64,000 nt of DNA, from NCBI RefSeq assembly GCF_001659605.2, contig NC_035171.2, positions 9,281,873 to 9,345,872 of the forward strand, in the 5' to 3' direction. This DNA comes from Manihot esculenta (lineage: Eukaryota; Streptophyta; Magnoliopsida; Malpighiales; Euphorbiaceae). Below, piece by piece: positions 11,651 to 23,368 of this stretch. Both the position numbers and the translations under genes were made by a program. How positions within the stretch are numbered: position 1 is the first letter of the stretch; the number at the start of each line of letters is the position of its first letter. The notes under the pieces are model-generated. The model was not told the DNA's origin. It did no database searches and saw only the letters and a program-made list of their open reading frames with translations.

Positions 11651-14600
11651 ATGCGAGGCACTCGTCGATCTGCACGATTGACTAGAGTCCCACCAGAAAA
11701 TGAGGGCATGGATGCCTATCCTCCTGCATTGCCGAGGGCAATGTCCTGCAGATCTAGCAGGGAGAGAGTGTCAAGGGACCCTAAAAGGTCTTTTGATACA
11801 AGCAGAAGGGGAGCAGTTCAGGGAGGAGTGTCAGCTGAGGGGGAAGAAATGGATGTTGACCAGAGAAGGGATGGAAGTCTGGGAGTAAGCATGTCTGAGG
11901 AGGGCATGGGAGAATCTCAAGGAGGCACTCAGGCCTCGGGGTTTGCTCAACCACCCCAATATCAACCCTTTCCACAGGGCCCCGGGTATTCGATGGGAGG
12001 TACATCGGATTACCCCAGCTTTAACCCTTATCCCTCTTTTATGCTTTACCCTCCTTTCTATCCACCATACCCCCAATATCCAATGTATCCACCCTCACCT
12101 TTCTGTCCAAATGTAACCAACCCTAATCCAGGAAATGTTGCACCTCCTCCACCACCCCCTGAATCTGTAGCTCCTGAAGTCCATGTACCTAAACCTAGCT
12201 CATCTGGAGGAAGCAGAGTTAAGATGACTGATTACTTGAAGTTGGATGCTCCCAAGTTCAAGACGGGAGATGATCCAGAGTACCTGAAAACGGTAAAGAT
12301 GATTACAGATGAGTTAGGGGCAGATGATTATAGAGCCATTCAGATGGCGGGGTTCACACTTAAATGCAAGAAGGCTCGTGAGTGGTTCAAGAACTATGTG
12401 TACCCAAGATTGGACAGTTTAACCTGGGAGGAGTTTGCTAATGAATTTGCAGGATGGGCTTTCCCTGATAGCTCAAGGGAATTGAAGATAATCGAGTTTG
12501 AACAGTTGAGGCAGACTGAAGAGATGAGTGTGGATGAGTTTACAGATAAGTTCTTGGAGCTGTTGCTGTTTGTGGAGCAAACTTATGATACAGATCAGAA
12601 GAAGGCAAAGAGGTATACCATGAGGCTTCACTCTAGGTATTCCTCCCTAATTCTTGCAGCGGAGAGGGAGAGCTTCCATACTATTATGGATGCAGCACAG
12701 AAAATGGAGGCTAGTGCCATCATCCACGGGACAGTTAAGCAGTATGTGGCACAGTCTTCGGGTTCTAAGACCTCAGGCTAGGGAAAGTTGGACCCCTCTT
12801 ATCTGAGTGCAGCAGCTTCAGGCAGTAAGAGGTGGAGTAGCACCACCAAAAAGCCAAAGAAGAATAAGTTCTAGAATCGCTTGAAGTCAGGTCTGGGACT
12901 AGGTGGTGGCTTGAGCTCGGGTTCAGACGGTGCAGAATGTTTGAGGTGTGGTAAGCTACACAAGGGAGCGTGTCGGTTTGGGACCACAGCCTGCTTCAGA
13001 TGTGGGTAGGAGGGACACATAGCATGAGAGTGTCCAAGGGCACCTTTTATGGCACAGTCCCAGCAGACAGCTTCTGGCAGTGGGGCACAGCCAGCAGCTC
13101 CAACCATGACTTAGGGCAGTGGCAGAGACCGAGGGAGAGGGGCAGCCTCTTCTTCAGTAGGTTCCCGAGGTGAAGGTCCATCAGCTCCAGCTCGGATCTT
13201 CACTATGACACAGCAGGAGGCGAACACATCCAACACCGTGGTGTCAGGTAATCTCATCATTGGTTGTTCAGATGTGTATGCTTTAATGGACCCTGATGCA
13301 TCTCATTCTTTTATTGCTCCGAGAGCCGTTGAGAGGTTGGGTTTGATAGTCTCTGGGTTAGAGTGTCCCCTCTGGGTCAGTGGACCCAAGTGTGATCCAT
13401 CAGTGGCAGAGTCAGTCTGCCGGTATAGTCTAGTGTTTGTGGAGAGTAGATGCCTTCTAGCCGACCTTGTGGTTCAAGACTTGATGGATTTTGATGTCAT
13501 TCTAGGGATGGATTGGCTATCTGCTCATGATGCTACCTTGGACTGCAGAGACAAGGTAGTCAGGTTCAGAGATCGGGATGGGTCGGAGGTTGTCTTTAGA
13601 GGAGACAGGATGGATACGCCTAGAGGTCTGATATCAGCCCTACAGGCTCGTAGGTTGCTCAGGAAAGGTTGTTAGGGGTTTCTAGCTCATGTGAGAGAGC
13701 TGGATAGTCAGGTTAGGGAGCCCGCCTCAGTGTCCGTGGTCAGAGAGTTTTCAAATGTCTTCCCAGATGAGCTTCCAAGACTACCACCTGCTAGGGAGAT
13801 AGAGTTTGAAATAGAATTGATGCCTGGAACCAGACCAATCTCTATCCCTCCCTACAGGATGGCACTAGCAGAGTTGAAGGAGCTTAAGGATCAGTTGCAA
13901 GAGTTGGTAGACAAGGGTTTCATCCGACCGAGTACCTCACCCTGGGGTGCTCCAGTGCTGTTTGTAAAGAAGAAGGATGGATCCTTGAGACTTTGTATCG
14001 ACTATAGGCAGTTGAACAAAGTCACTACCAAGAATAAGTATCCGTTACCTAGGATCGACGATCTATTTGACCAGCTAGCAGGAACAAGTTATTTCTCCAA
14101 GATAGATCTGAGATCCGGGTAACACCAACTGAGAATAAGAGAAGAAGATGTGCCGAAGACGGCGTTCAGGACCAAATATGGGCATTATGAGTTCCTAGTA
14201 ATGCCGTTTGGGCTAACCAATGCCCCTGCAGCATTCATGGATCTCATGAATCGAGTATTTAGCCAGTATCTGGATCACTTTGTTATTGTCTTCATAGATG
14301 ATATCTTAGTGTATTTCAGAAATGCAGAGGAGCATGCCCATCATCTGAGGTTAGTTTTGCAGACCCTGAGGGAGCACAGCTTGTATGCCAAGTTCTCCAA
14401 GTGTGAATTCTGGTTAAGGAGCATTTCATTCTTGGGGCATGTTGTATCAGAAAGCGGAATTGAAGTGGACTCCAAGAAGGTAGAAGCTGTAGCTAACTAG
14501 CCCAGACCCACTACAGTAACAGAGATCAAGAGCTTTTTGGGTTTGGCAGGTTACTACAGGAGGTTCGTTTAGGACTTCTCTAAGATTGCCGCTCCTATGA

Positions 14601-16633
14601 CCAGATTAACCAAGAAGAATAAGAAGTTTGTGTGGTCTGATTAGTGCGAGGAAAGCTTTGAAGAGTTGAAGAAAAGGTTGAAGTCAGCACCGGTGTTAGC
14701 TCTGCTGACCAGTAATGAAGACTTCTCAGTGTTTTGTGATGTGTCCTGTGTGGGACTGGGTTGTGTGTTAATGCAAAATGAGAGGGTAATTGCTTATACT
14801 TCTAGGCAGCTGAAGAAGCATGAGTTGAATTACCCTACACATGACCTAGAGATGGCAGCTGTGATCTTTGCACTCAAGATGTGGAGGCATTACCTCTATG
14901 GGGTTAAATGTGAGATCTTCACAGATCATAAGAGCTTGCAGTACATCTTGAGTCAGAGAGAGTTGAATCTGAGGCAGAGGAGATGGGTAGAATTGCTTAG
15001 TAACTATGTTTGCAAAATTCAGTACCATCCGGGTAAGGCAAATGTTGTGGCAGATGCCCTAAGCCGAAAATCACTTGGCAGTCTATCCCATATTACAGCA
15101 GAGAGAAGACCGGTGGTGAAAGAGTTGTACAAGCTCATTGATGAAGGGCTGCAGCTGGAGTTGTCTGGTACAGGTGCTTTGATAGCTCAGATGAGAGTAA
15201 CACCCGTGTTTCTGGAGCAGGTGGCTCAGAAACAGCATGAGGACCTAGAGTTAGTGAAAATTGCCAGGACTGTTCAGTCAGGCAAGAATGAAGAGTTCAG
15301 CTTTGACAGCAAGGGGATCCTCCGCTATGGGAGTAGATTATGTGTACCAGATGACGTGAGTCTGAAAGGTGATATTATGAGGGAAGCTCATAATGCTAGA
15401 TGCAGTGTTCACCTTAGAGCCACCAAGATGTATCAAGATCTGAAGAGAGTCTATTGGTGGCCAGCTATGAAGAGAGAAGTGGCACAGTTTGTGTCCGCCT
15501 GCGAAGTATGTCAGAGGGTGAAACTGGAACATCAAAAGCCGGCTGAAATGCTTAACCCACTACCGATTCCAGAGTGGAAATGGGAGAATATTGCTATGGA
15601 CTTCGTGCTGGGGTTACCGGCAACGTCCAACAGGTTGGACTCCATATGGGTGATTGTGGACAGACTGACCAAATCTGCTCACTTCATCCCTGTTAGGAGT
15701 GGCTACTCTGTGGATAAATTGGCGCACGTATTTGTTGATGAGGTGGTTAGGTTGCATGGGGCTCCTGTTTCAATAGTGTCTGATAAGGGACCCTAGTTCA
15801 CCTCCAGATTTTGGCGGAGTCTGCAGAATGCTATGGGTACCAGGTTGGATTTTAGCACTGCTTTACATCCTCAGACTGATGGCCAGTCAGAGAGGACCAT
15901 CCAGACAATTGAAGATATGCTCAGGATGTGTGTGCTAGATTTTGGCGGTTCTTGGAGGCAGCATCTACCCTTGGTGGAGTTTGCCTACAATAACAGCTAT
16001 CATGCTAGCATCGGGATGGCTCCTTATAAAGCTCTTTATGGGAGGAAGTGTAGGTCACCTGTTTGCTGGGAAGAAGTTGGAGAAAGGGCCTTGGCAGGGC
16101 CTGAGCTAGTAGAGATCACCAGCAGAGTAGTGCCCATTATCAGAGAGAGGATCAAGACTGCTGTGAGTCGGCAGAAGAGTTATGCAGATATCCGCAGAAG
16201 GCAAGTAGAGTTTCAGGAGGGAGATTTGGTGTTGCTCAAGGTGTCTCCTATGAAAGGGATGATTCATTTTGGGAAGAAAGGTAAGCTAGCCCCATGGTAC
16301 ATCGGACCCTTTGAAATTTTGCAACAGATTGGGAATGTATCGTACAAGCTGGACTTACCTGCTTCAATGGAAAAAATCCATCCGGTTTTTCATGTTTCTA
16401 TGTTGCGGAAGTTCGTGTCAGATCCGGGCAAGGTTCTTAGTGAGCCAGATGTGGAGATCCTAGGAGATCTCACCTATGTTGAACAGCCGGTGCGGATCCT
16501 AGACACGCAGATCAGAAAGTTGAGGAACAAGGAAATCCCGCTGGTGAAAGTCCTTTGGAATCACCACAACATAAAAGAATGTACCTGGGAGACACGGGAG
16601 TCTATGCTCCAGCAATACCCTCATCTCTTTTAA
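11651..16633 (+). pseudogene. Gag-Pol polyprotein pseudogene of retrotransposon A
   Basis: The start is set at [10 protein letters not shown], conserved in every copy and eight bases after a TTTTTCAG acceptor-like site. Order: Gag with P/Y-rich region and AREWFKNYV retrotrans-gag core (to the stop at 12779); two zinc-knuckle-like motifs at ~12938-13034 (second is Cys-x2-Cys-x4-His-x4-Cys but contains stops); protease near 13289 (DPDA in place of DPGA); reverse transcriptase 13691-14600 with FIDD at 14291-14302; RNase H ~14720-15030; integrase with zinc-binding region ~15385-15520, MDF near 15596 and [11 protein letters not shown] near 15868; chromodomain-like tail ending QQYPHLF. In-frame stops fall at 12779, 12872, 13007, 13025, 13112, 13673, 14120, 14498, 14570, 14642 and 15794. 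Most are CAG or TGG turned into TAG. The copy is dead. Confidence 0.93.
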
Positions 16634-16698
16634 GGTTAGCTTATGTGTGTTTTGCCTTGCTATGCTTGTTTGGTGAACATTCGGGGATGAATGTTCTT

Positions 16699-16710
16699 AA
16701 GGGGGGAGAA
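16699..16710 (+). other. Polypurine tract of retrotransposon A
   Basis: AAGGGGGGAGAA lies directly against the 3' LTR start, the plus-strand priming site expected for this family. Confidence 0.88.
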
Positions 16711-17671
16711 TGTAATACCCGGCTAAACCCCGACATCGGAATTCCTACTTTCCGGTGGAATCTCAGATGTCGAAAACCTGTAGAAGGGTAAAATATGTTT
16801 TTCTAAAATGTTTTCATGTGTTTTAAGGTTTTAAGTAAGAAAGAAATTGAGTTTTGAAAGAAAAGCACCAAGGAAGGAAAGCCAGGTTTGGCCGCCCAAC
16901 CTCATGTTCGGCCGCCGGACATGGTGCAGTTTAGGGAGCACCTTTGGCTCCCGAAGGTGGTCTGGCCAGCCACCTATAATAGGCCCCATGTCCGAAAATG
17001 GGTGAGTTTTCTTCTCCATTTTCGGGCAGAGGTGAGTCCAAACCCTTCCATGGTTAGTTTTGATGTTTTCCTTAAAATTCTTCATGTTTTGACGAGTTTT
17101 AGCATAGTTTTGAAGATTTTTGAGCAAAGATCGAAGTGTGGAACCTTGGAGACCTCCGGAACTCATTTTCCCCAAATCTCCAAGTTGGGTCACGCCTTCT
17201 CTCGATCTTTAAGAGGTAAGCATCGATCCTCACCATCTTTGATGTTTTAAGCAAGTTTTATGAAGGGTTATGGGGTAAAGATGCATGATTAGGCTAGTTA
17301 TAAAAGTGTTAGGGTTTATATGGGTTTAAGGATGAAATGCATGTTAATGTGTTGCTTTGATGATGTTTGTTGGGGTATAGGATAGTTTGAGACCCCAATA
17401 TGCTTGTGTACATGTTTATGCATGTTTTTGCATAAGTTGGGTTGAGTTGGAAGATTTGGGAGGCAAATGTGCATGTTGGTGGCTTAGGTTCTGCCTGTTG
17501 AAGGACCCAGGTTCGGCTGCCGAAACCATGTTCGGCGGCCGAACCTGCCTGGGGAGGCAGTTCTGGCTGCCGAACCCTGCTCCCAAAAGTTTGGACTTTC
17601 GGCTCTGGAGGGGGGTTTCGGCCGCCGAACCTGCCCCTGAAGGTTGGCGAGTTTCGGCTCTGGAATCACTT
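16711..17671 (+). repeat. 3' LTR of retrotransposon A, truncated
   Basis: It matches the first ~960 bp of the 5' LTR with roughly 48 differences by eye, then ends at CTGGAATCACTT. The next bases (GTCAGTCTCGATTAATAAG) belong to the tandem array. About 1.24 kb of LTR is missing. Confidence 0.92.
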
Positions 17672-18240
17672 GTCAGTCTCGATTAATAAGAATAACTAAG
17701 GCATCTTATGCTCATGCCACAAGGCGGGTATTCGCCAGACTCGCGACTGGGCATCAATCCCGATTAATAAAGAATATTTAAGGTATTTTATGCCTAAGCC
17801 ACAAGACGGATATCCGCATCCCATTAACTAAGACATTTTATGCCTAGGCCATAAGGCGGGTATTCGCCAAGTTCATGACCGCACGTTAGTCCCAATTGAT
17901 AAGAATAACTAAGGCATTTTATGCCTAAACCACAAGGCAAATATTCGTGAAACTCATGACTGGGGGTTAGTCCCGTTAACTAAGGTATTTTATGCTCAGG
18001 CCACAAGATGGATATCCGCCAAGCTCGCGACTGAGTGTCAGCCCCGATTAATAAGAATAACTAAGACATTTTATGTATGGGCCACAAAGTGGGTATCCGC
18101 TAGGCTCTTGACCTGGTGTCGGTCCCAATTAATAAAGAATGTCTAAGGCATTTTATGTTTAGACCATAAGGTGGGTATCCACCAGGCTCATAACAGGGTG
18201 TTAGTCCCAGCTAATAAAATGTTTAAATCATTAGCATAAC
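17672..18240. repeat. Tandem array of ~81/71-bp units (right part)
   Basis: About seven units continue the array interrupted by retrotransposon A. Lengths are ~82, one internally deleted short unit, 81, 71, 81 and 82, followed by a degenerate unit. The core is again AAGGCGGGTATTCGCC to GCATTTTATGCC. The PF04195-like gene relic (minus strand) ends about 280 bp away, so the array lies 3' of that gene. Confidence 0.88.
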
Positions 18241-18516
18241 TGGATATCCAGATCAGTTGATTCAAGTTATTTATTTCATAGCCACGAGGCGAGCGTCCGG
18301 GTGCTAAGTTCCATTAATGAGTTAGATTAAGTTATTTCATGACAAAAGGCAAAGGTTGCCGAGTATTTGATTCGGTGTTAACCCCACTTAGTAATATTTT
18401 AAGAATTGTTTGTCTTATTTGGCGATAGTTGGATGAGGGTTATGGTTGAGTACAGATCATATAAGCACTTAGTAAAAATAATAACAAAATATAAAAGTTT
18501 TTTCATTAAAGATAAA
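18241..18516. other. Diverged array edge / 3' flank of PF04195-like gene
   Basis: It keeps fragments reminiscent of the array core (GCCACGAGGCGAGCGTCCGG near 18281, and a GGTGTTAACCCC-type stretch near 18373) but no regular period. It is probably degraded array or the 3' untranslated part of the PF04195-like element. Confidence 0.4.
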
Positions 18517-19153
18517 TTATAAGGCAGGAGGATCGTTATCAGTTTTCTCCTCCCTATCTTTTATTACGTGTTCATCTATTGCTGGTGCAGTAGAAGCTAG
18601 ATAAGGGAGATTGTCTTCGATTGTCCTCTTCTCATCTTGCCTATTGTCGTCCTCATCGTCCTCGTCTGAAAAGATTTCATCAATCCAATAGAAGTCCTCT
18701 GTAGAAAAATGCTTGCCAAGTTCTTTCTTGACGGAGTCTTGCCTTTGTACAAACATCTATCTGCCTCGGACCATCGTTTTCTCAAGCTCAGCTTCCAATT
18801 CAGCCCCTTAGATGTGGCGGACCAGGCCTCATCAGCCTGAGATTGCAGCTCTTGGACTTGGCATTGAAGCGTAGCCACTTGATCCTCAAATATTTTTGCT
18901 CCATTCTCGAAGGCGGATCTTGAAGCGTTTGCCTGGTCCAGGTCTGCCTGAAGCTTGTCCACAAACTCCAACGTCTCTTTCATAGTGCCCTCCACTTTAT
19001 CAACCTGAGTCTTTAGCCTCAAGCACTCCTTCTGAAGGAGATTTTTATCCATCTCTTTTGCACCAAACTCTCGCCTCAAAGCTTTATTATGCTCTTTGGC
19101 CATGTACGCACAAAGGACACTCTCTATGGTGGAGTGCGCTATGTTATCGTAAA
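18517..19153 (-). pseudogene. PF04195-like protein, copy 2, C-terminal part (coiled coil, acidic tail)
   Basis: Minus-strand coding continues directly from 37478-38811 once retrotransposon B and one GTAAA duplication are removed: the codons ...DDLY at 37483-37494 join YDNIAHSTIES here. Most of it is a long heptad-type coiled coil (MDKNLLQKECLRLKTQVDK onward). A frameshift near 18790 moves the frame to one ending in an acidic stretch, DEIFSDEDDEDDN, with the stop at 18517-18519. Coiled-coil C-termini are usual for plant PF04195-domain proteins. The N-terminal domain, Pro-rich linker, coiled coil and acidic tail of one gene can therefore be traced in this window. Function is unknown; a Gag-like structural role is only a guess. 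Confidence 0.7.
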
Positions 19154-20275
19154 TGTAACGACCCGAAAATCGGACTGCTACCGGCGCTAGGATCCAGGTC
19201 GGCTTAAGGCCGCCAGGACCCATAGCAAGCCTGACATATAATCTGTAAACCTGTTTAATCCCATACATGATCAACACCATACATAAAAATTTAAAACTTT
19301 TCTTTCATACATTCTCTCATATACCAAACTCAACCTGTGCATGCACTGAACATAGTCATAATCATAAGCATTGACCCCTCTGTGGGATCTCATTAGTGCC
19401 CCAATAGGTGATGTAACATACGTTGAGTTGGTTTACATGAACATCACAAAACATCTAAGATCATGTATAAAAAGGTATACCTTACACATTGGGTCAAGCA
19501 CAATCTCTAATCCTCAATATCATTACATACATTACTATTCATAACTTTACATCATTTTACAATTTATCATGTCCACACTCTATCTATTACAAACACATGA
19601 CTTCATTACTCTTGCTGACCTCCTGGTCTACCCTGTACCTGCAAACCTGGGGGATTAGGGAGAGGGGTGAGCTACTAGAGCCCAGTGAGCAGAATAATAA
19701 AACATTTAAAACATATGATAATATGGAATGCATCACATCACAGCTAATCACATCAAGGATGAACTTGTCACCAATAGCCCTCTACAAAGGTAAAACTAAT
19801 GAAAATCGAGAAAGATTTGAAGGAAGGAACTCAAAACCGGCGAGGGATGGCGGAGAGCTCACCTTGCCTGAAAATGGGGAGAAAAGCTCGCCCGTTTTCG
19901 GCTATGGGACCCCTTTATAGGTGGCTGGCCAGGCCACGTTCGGGAGCCGAAAGTGCCTCTGCATGCATGCCATGTTCGGCGGCCGAACATAAGGTTCGGC
20001 GGCCGAACCTGGTTTCCCTCACTTATGCTTTCGGGGGCCTAAGACACACCCGAAACGCATGCATGTTCGGCGGCCAAACTTGAGGTTCGGCGGCCGAACC
20101 TGAGTTTTCCTCCAAGGTTGTTTTCATGCAAAAACTCATTTCCTTTTTACTTAAAACCATGAAATACATCAAAACATTTTATGAAAACATGTTTCTACCC
20201 TACTAGAGGCTTCCGACATCCGAGATTCCACCGGACGGTAGGAATTCCGATACCGGAGTCTAGCCGGGTATTACA
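19154..20275 (-). repeat. 3' LTR of retrotransposon B, internally deleted
   Basis: 1122 bp against 2277 bp for its partner. Both ends are intact (TGTAACGACC at 19154; GGTATTACA at 20275). The missing segment corresponds to 35831-37025 of the 5' LTR. The junction CTCTACAAAGGT has three bases (ACA) common to both breakpoints. The R-U5 palindrome cluster and minisatellite are removed, but the TATA box (19912-19919) stays. Confidence 0.92.
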
Positions 20276-20290
20276 TTCTCCCCCCCTTAA
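20276..20290 (-). other. Polypurine tract of retrotransposon B
   Basis: On the minus strand TTAAGGGGGGGAGAA abuts the 3' LTR. Confidence 0.88.
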
Positions 20291-20375
20291 GAACATTCGT
20301 CCCCGAATGTTCCTCAACTAACATATGCAAGGACATACAACATAACATACACATAAAACACATAAGAGACTAACC

Positions 20376-23368
20376 TTAAAAGAGATGAGGGTACTGCTGG
20401 AGCATAGACTCCCGTGTCTCCCAGGTGCATTCTTCCATATTGTGGTGGTTCCAAAGGACTTTCACCATCGGGATTTCCTTGTTCCTTAGCTTTCTGATCT
20501 GGGTGTCTATGATCCGTACCGGCTGTTCAACATAGGTGAGATCCTCTTGGACCTCCACATCAGGCTCACTGAGAACCTTGCCCGGATCTGACACAAACTT
20601 CCTCAACATTGAAACATGGAAAACCGGATGGATCCTTTCTATTGAAGCAGGTAAATCCAGCTTGTACGACACATTCCCAATCTTTTGCAAGATTTCAAAG
20701 GGTCCGATGTATCGTGGGGCTAGTTTACCTTTCTTCCCAAAGCGAACCACTCCTTTCATAGGAGACACCTTGAGCAATACCAGATCCCCCTCCTGAAACT
20801 CTACTTGTCTTCTGCGGATATCTACATAACTCTTCTGTCTGCTTGCGGCAGTCTTGATCCTTTCTCTGATTATGGGTACCACCCTGTTGGTGATCTCTAC
20901 TAGCTCAGGCCCTGCCAAGGCCTTTTCTCCAACCTCTTCCCAGCAAACAGGTGATCTGCACTTCCTCCCATACAAAGCCTCATATGGAGCCATCCCGATG
21001 CTAGCATGATGGCTGTTATTGTAGGCAAACTCTACCAGGGGTAGATGCTGCCTCCAAGAACCGCCAAAATCCAGCACACACATTCTAAGCATATCCTCTA
21101 TCGTCTGGATGGTCCTTTCTGATTGTCCGTCCGTCTGTGGATGGAAAGCAGTGCTAAAATCCAACCTAGTACCCATGGCATTCTGCAGACTCCGCCAAAA
21201 CCTGGAGGTGAACTGGGGCCCTCGATCAGATACTATTGAAACAGGAACCCCATGCAGCCTGACGATCTCATCAACATACACCTGCGCCAACTTGTCCACA
21301 GAATAGCCACTCCTGACAGGGATGAAGTGAGCAGATTTGGTGAGTCTGTTCTCAATCACCCATATGGAGTCCAATCTGTTGGACGTCGCCGGTAACCCCA
21401 CTACGAAGTCCATAGCTATATTCTCCCATTTCCACTCTGGAATAGGTAGCGGGTTAAGCATTCCAGCCGGCTTCTGATGTTCCAACTTCACCCTCTAACA
21501 CACTTCGCAGGCTGACACAAACTGTGCCACTTCTTTCTTCATAGCTGGCCACCAATAAACTTTCTTCAAATCTTGATATATATTGGTGGCTCCGGGGTGA
21601 ACACTATATCTTGCATTATGAGCCTCTCTCATAATGTCTCCTTTTAGCCCTATGTCATCTGGTACACACAATCTGCTCCCATAGCGGAGGATCCCCTTGC
21701 TGTCGAATCTGAACTCACTATCCTTGCCTGACTGAACAGTCCTGGCAATCTTCACTAACTCTGGGTCCTCATGCTGTTTTTGAGCCACCTGCTCCAGAAA
21801 CACGGGTGCCACTCTCATCTGGGCTATCAAAGCACCTGTACCAGACAACTCCAACCGTAGACCTTCATTCATGAGCTCGAAGAACTCCCTCACTACTGAC
21901 CTCCTCTCCGCCGAGATGTGGGATAGACTGCCTAGTGACTTCCGGCTTAGGGCGTTTGCCACAACATTCGCCTTACCCGGATGGTACTGAATCTTGCAAT
22001 CATAGCCACTCAGCAGCTCTACCCACCTTCTCTGTCTCAAGTTCAGATCTCTTTGACTCAGGATGTACTGCAGGCTCTTATGATCTGTGAAGATCTCACA
22101 TTTAACCCCATAGAGGTAGTGCCTCCACATCTTGAGTGCAAAGATTACTGCTGCCATCTCCAGGTCATGTGTGGGGTAATTCAACTCATGCTTCTTCAGC
22201 TGTCTAGAAGCATAAGAAATCACCCTTTCATTCTGCATTAGTACACAACCCAGTCCCACACGGGACGCATCACAATACACTGAGAAGTCTTCATTACTAA
22301 ATGGCAGGGCTAACACTGGTGCTGAAGTCAACCTCTTCTTGAGCTCCTCAAAGCTCTCTTCACACTGGTCGGTCCACACAAACCTCTGGTTCTTCCTGGT
22401 CAATCTAGTCAGAGGAGCTGCAATCTTAGAGAAGTCCTGAACGAACCTCCTGCAGTAACCCGCCAAACCCAAGAAACTCCTGATTTCTGTCACTGATGTG
22501 GGTCTAGGCCAGTTAGCCACAGCTTCTACCTTCTTGGGGTCCACCTCTATTCCATTTTCTGACACTACATGCCCCAAGAATGAAATGCTCCTCAGCCAGA
22601 ACTCACACTTAGAGAACTTGGCATACAAGCCATGTTCCCTCAAGGTCTGCAGAACCAACCTCAGATGATGGGCATGCTCGTCTGCATTCCTGGAATACAC
22701 TAAGATATCATCTATGAAGACAATAACGAAGTGATCTAGGTACTGTCTAAACACTCTGTTCATGAGATCCATGAATGCTGCAGGGGCATTGGTTAACCCG
22801 AACGGCATTACAAGGAACTCAAAATGCCCATATCTGGTCCTGAAAGCCGTCTTTGGCACATCCTCATCTCTGATCCTCAGCTGATGGTACCCAGATCTCA
22901 GATCTATTTTGGAGAAACAACCCGCTCCTGCTAGCTGGTCGAATAGATCGTCGATCCTTGGCAGAGGGTACCTATTCTTGGTAGTGACTTTGTTCAACTG
23001 CCTGTAGTCGATACAAAGTCTAAGGGATCCATCCTTCTTTCTCACAAACAAGACTGGAGCACCCCAAGGTGAGGTACTCGGTCGGATGAAGCCCTTTTCT
23101 ACCAGCTCTTGTAACTGCTCTTTCAACTCCTTCAACTCGGCTAGAGCCATCCTGTAGGGAGGAATAGAGATCGGTCTAGTTCCAGGCATCAACTCTATCT
23201 CGAACTCTATCTCCCTAGCAGGTGGTAAACCTGGAAGCTCGTCTGGAAAGACATCCTGAAATTCTCTGACAACTGGCACCGAGGCTGGCTCCCTGACTTG
23301 ACTATCTAGCTCTCTCACGTGAGCCAAATACCCCTGACATCCCTTCCTAAGCAACCTACGAGCCTGAA
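20376..23368 (-). pseudogene. Pol pseudogene of retrotransposon B (RT, RNase H, integrase, chromodomain)
   Basis: This is the 3' two thirds of the polyprotein, cut off from its gag-protease half by element C at the CTGAA duplication. Reverse transcriptase includes YHQLRI and [15 protein letters not shown]. RNase H includes FCDAS-type [10 protein letters not shown] and [12 protein letters not shown]. The integrase zinc region ends in SACEVC, then a TAG stop (21495-21497) replaces CAG (Gln). The DDE core ([29 protein letters not shown]) and chromodomain-like tail to 20376 follow without further stops. One stop and the C insertion are the only breaks seen. The sequence upstream of 23369 in this frame is LTR of element C, not coding. 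Confidence 0.93.

Larger units (their letters stand above)
9183..17671 (+). mobile_element. Retrotransposon A, Tekay-type Ty3/gypsy, 3' LTR truncated
   Basis: The order is 5' LTR, PBS, gag-pol, PPT and a truncated 3' LTR. It is inserted inside the 81/71-bp tandem array. The 3' LTR stops matching the 5' LTR at about 17671 and array sequence follows immediately, so the last ~1.2 kb of LTR and the right target duplication have been lost by deletion. The LTRs differ at roughly 5% of aligned sites by eye count, the most of any element here. With its many stop codons, this makes it the oldest family member in the window. It cannot encode a functional polyprotein. Confidence 0.93.

Noticed and set aside
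13289..13300. Protease motif DPGA (DPDA in A) instead of D-S/T-G-A as a novel active site
   Set aside because: DPG at this position is shared by all copies and, from memory, is common in Tekay/Del-type elements; only A's DPDA is a decay change.
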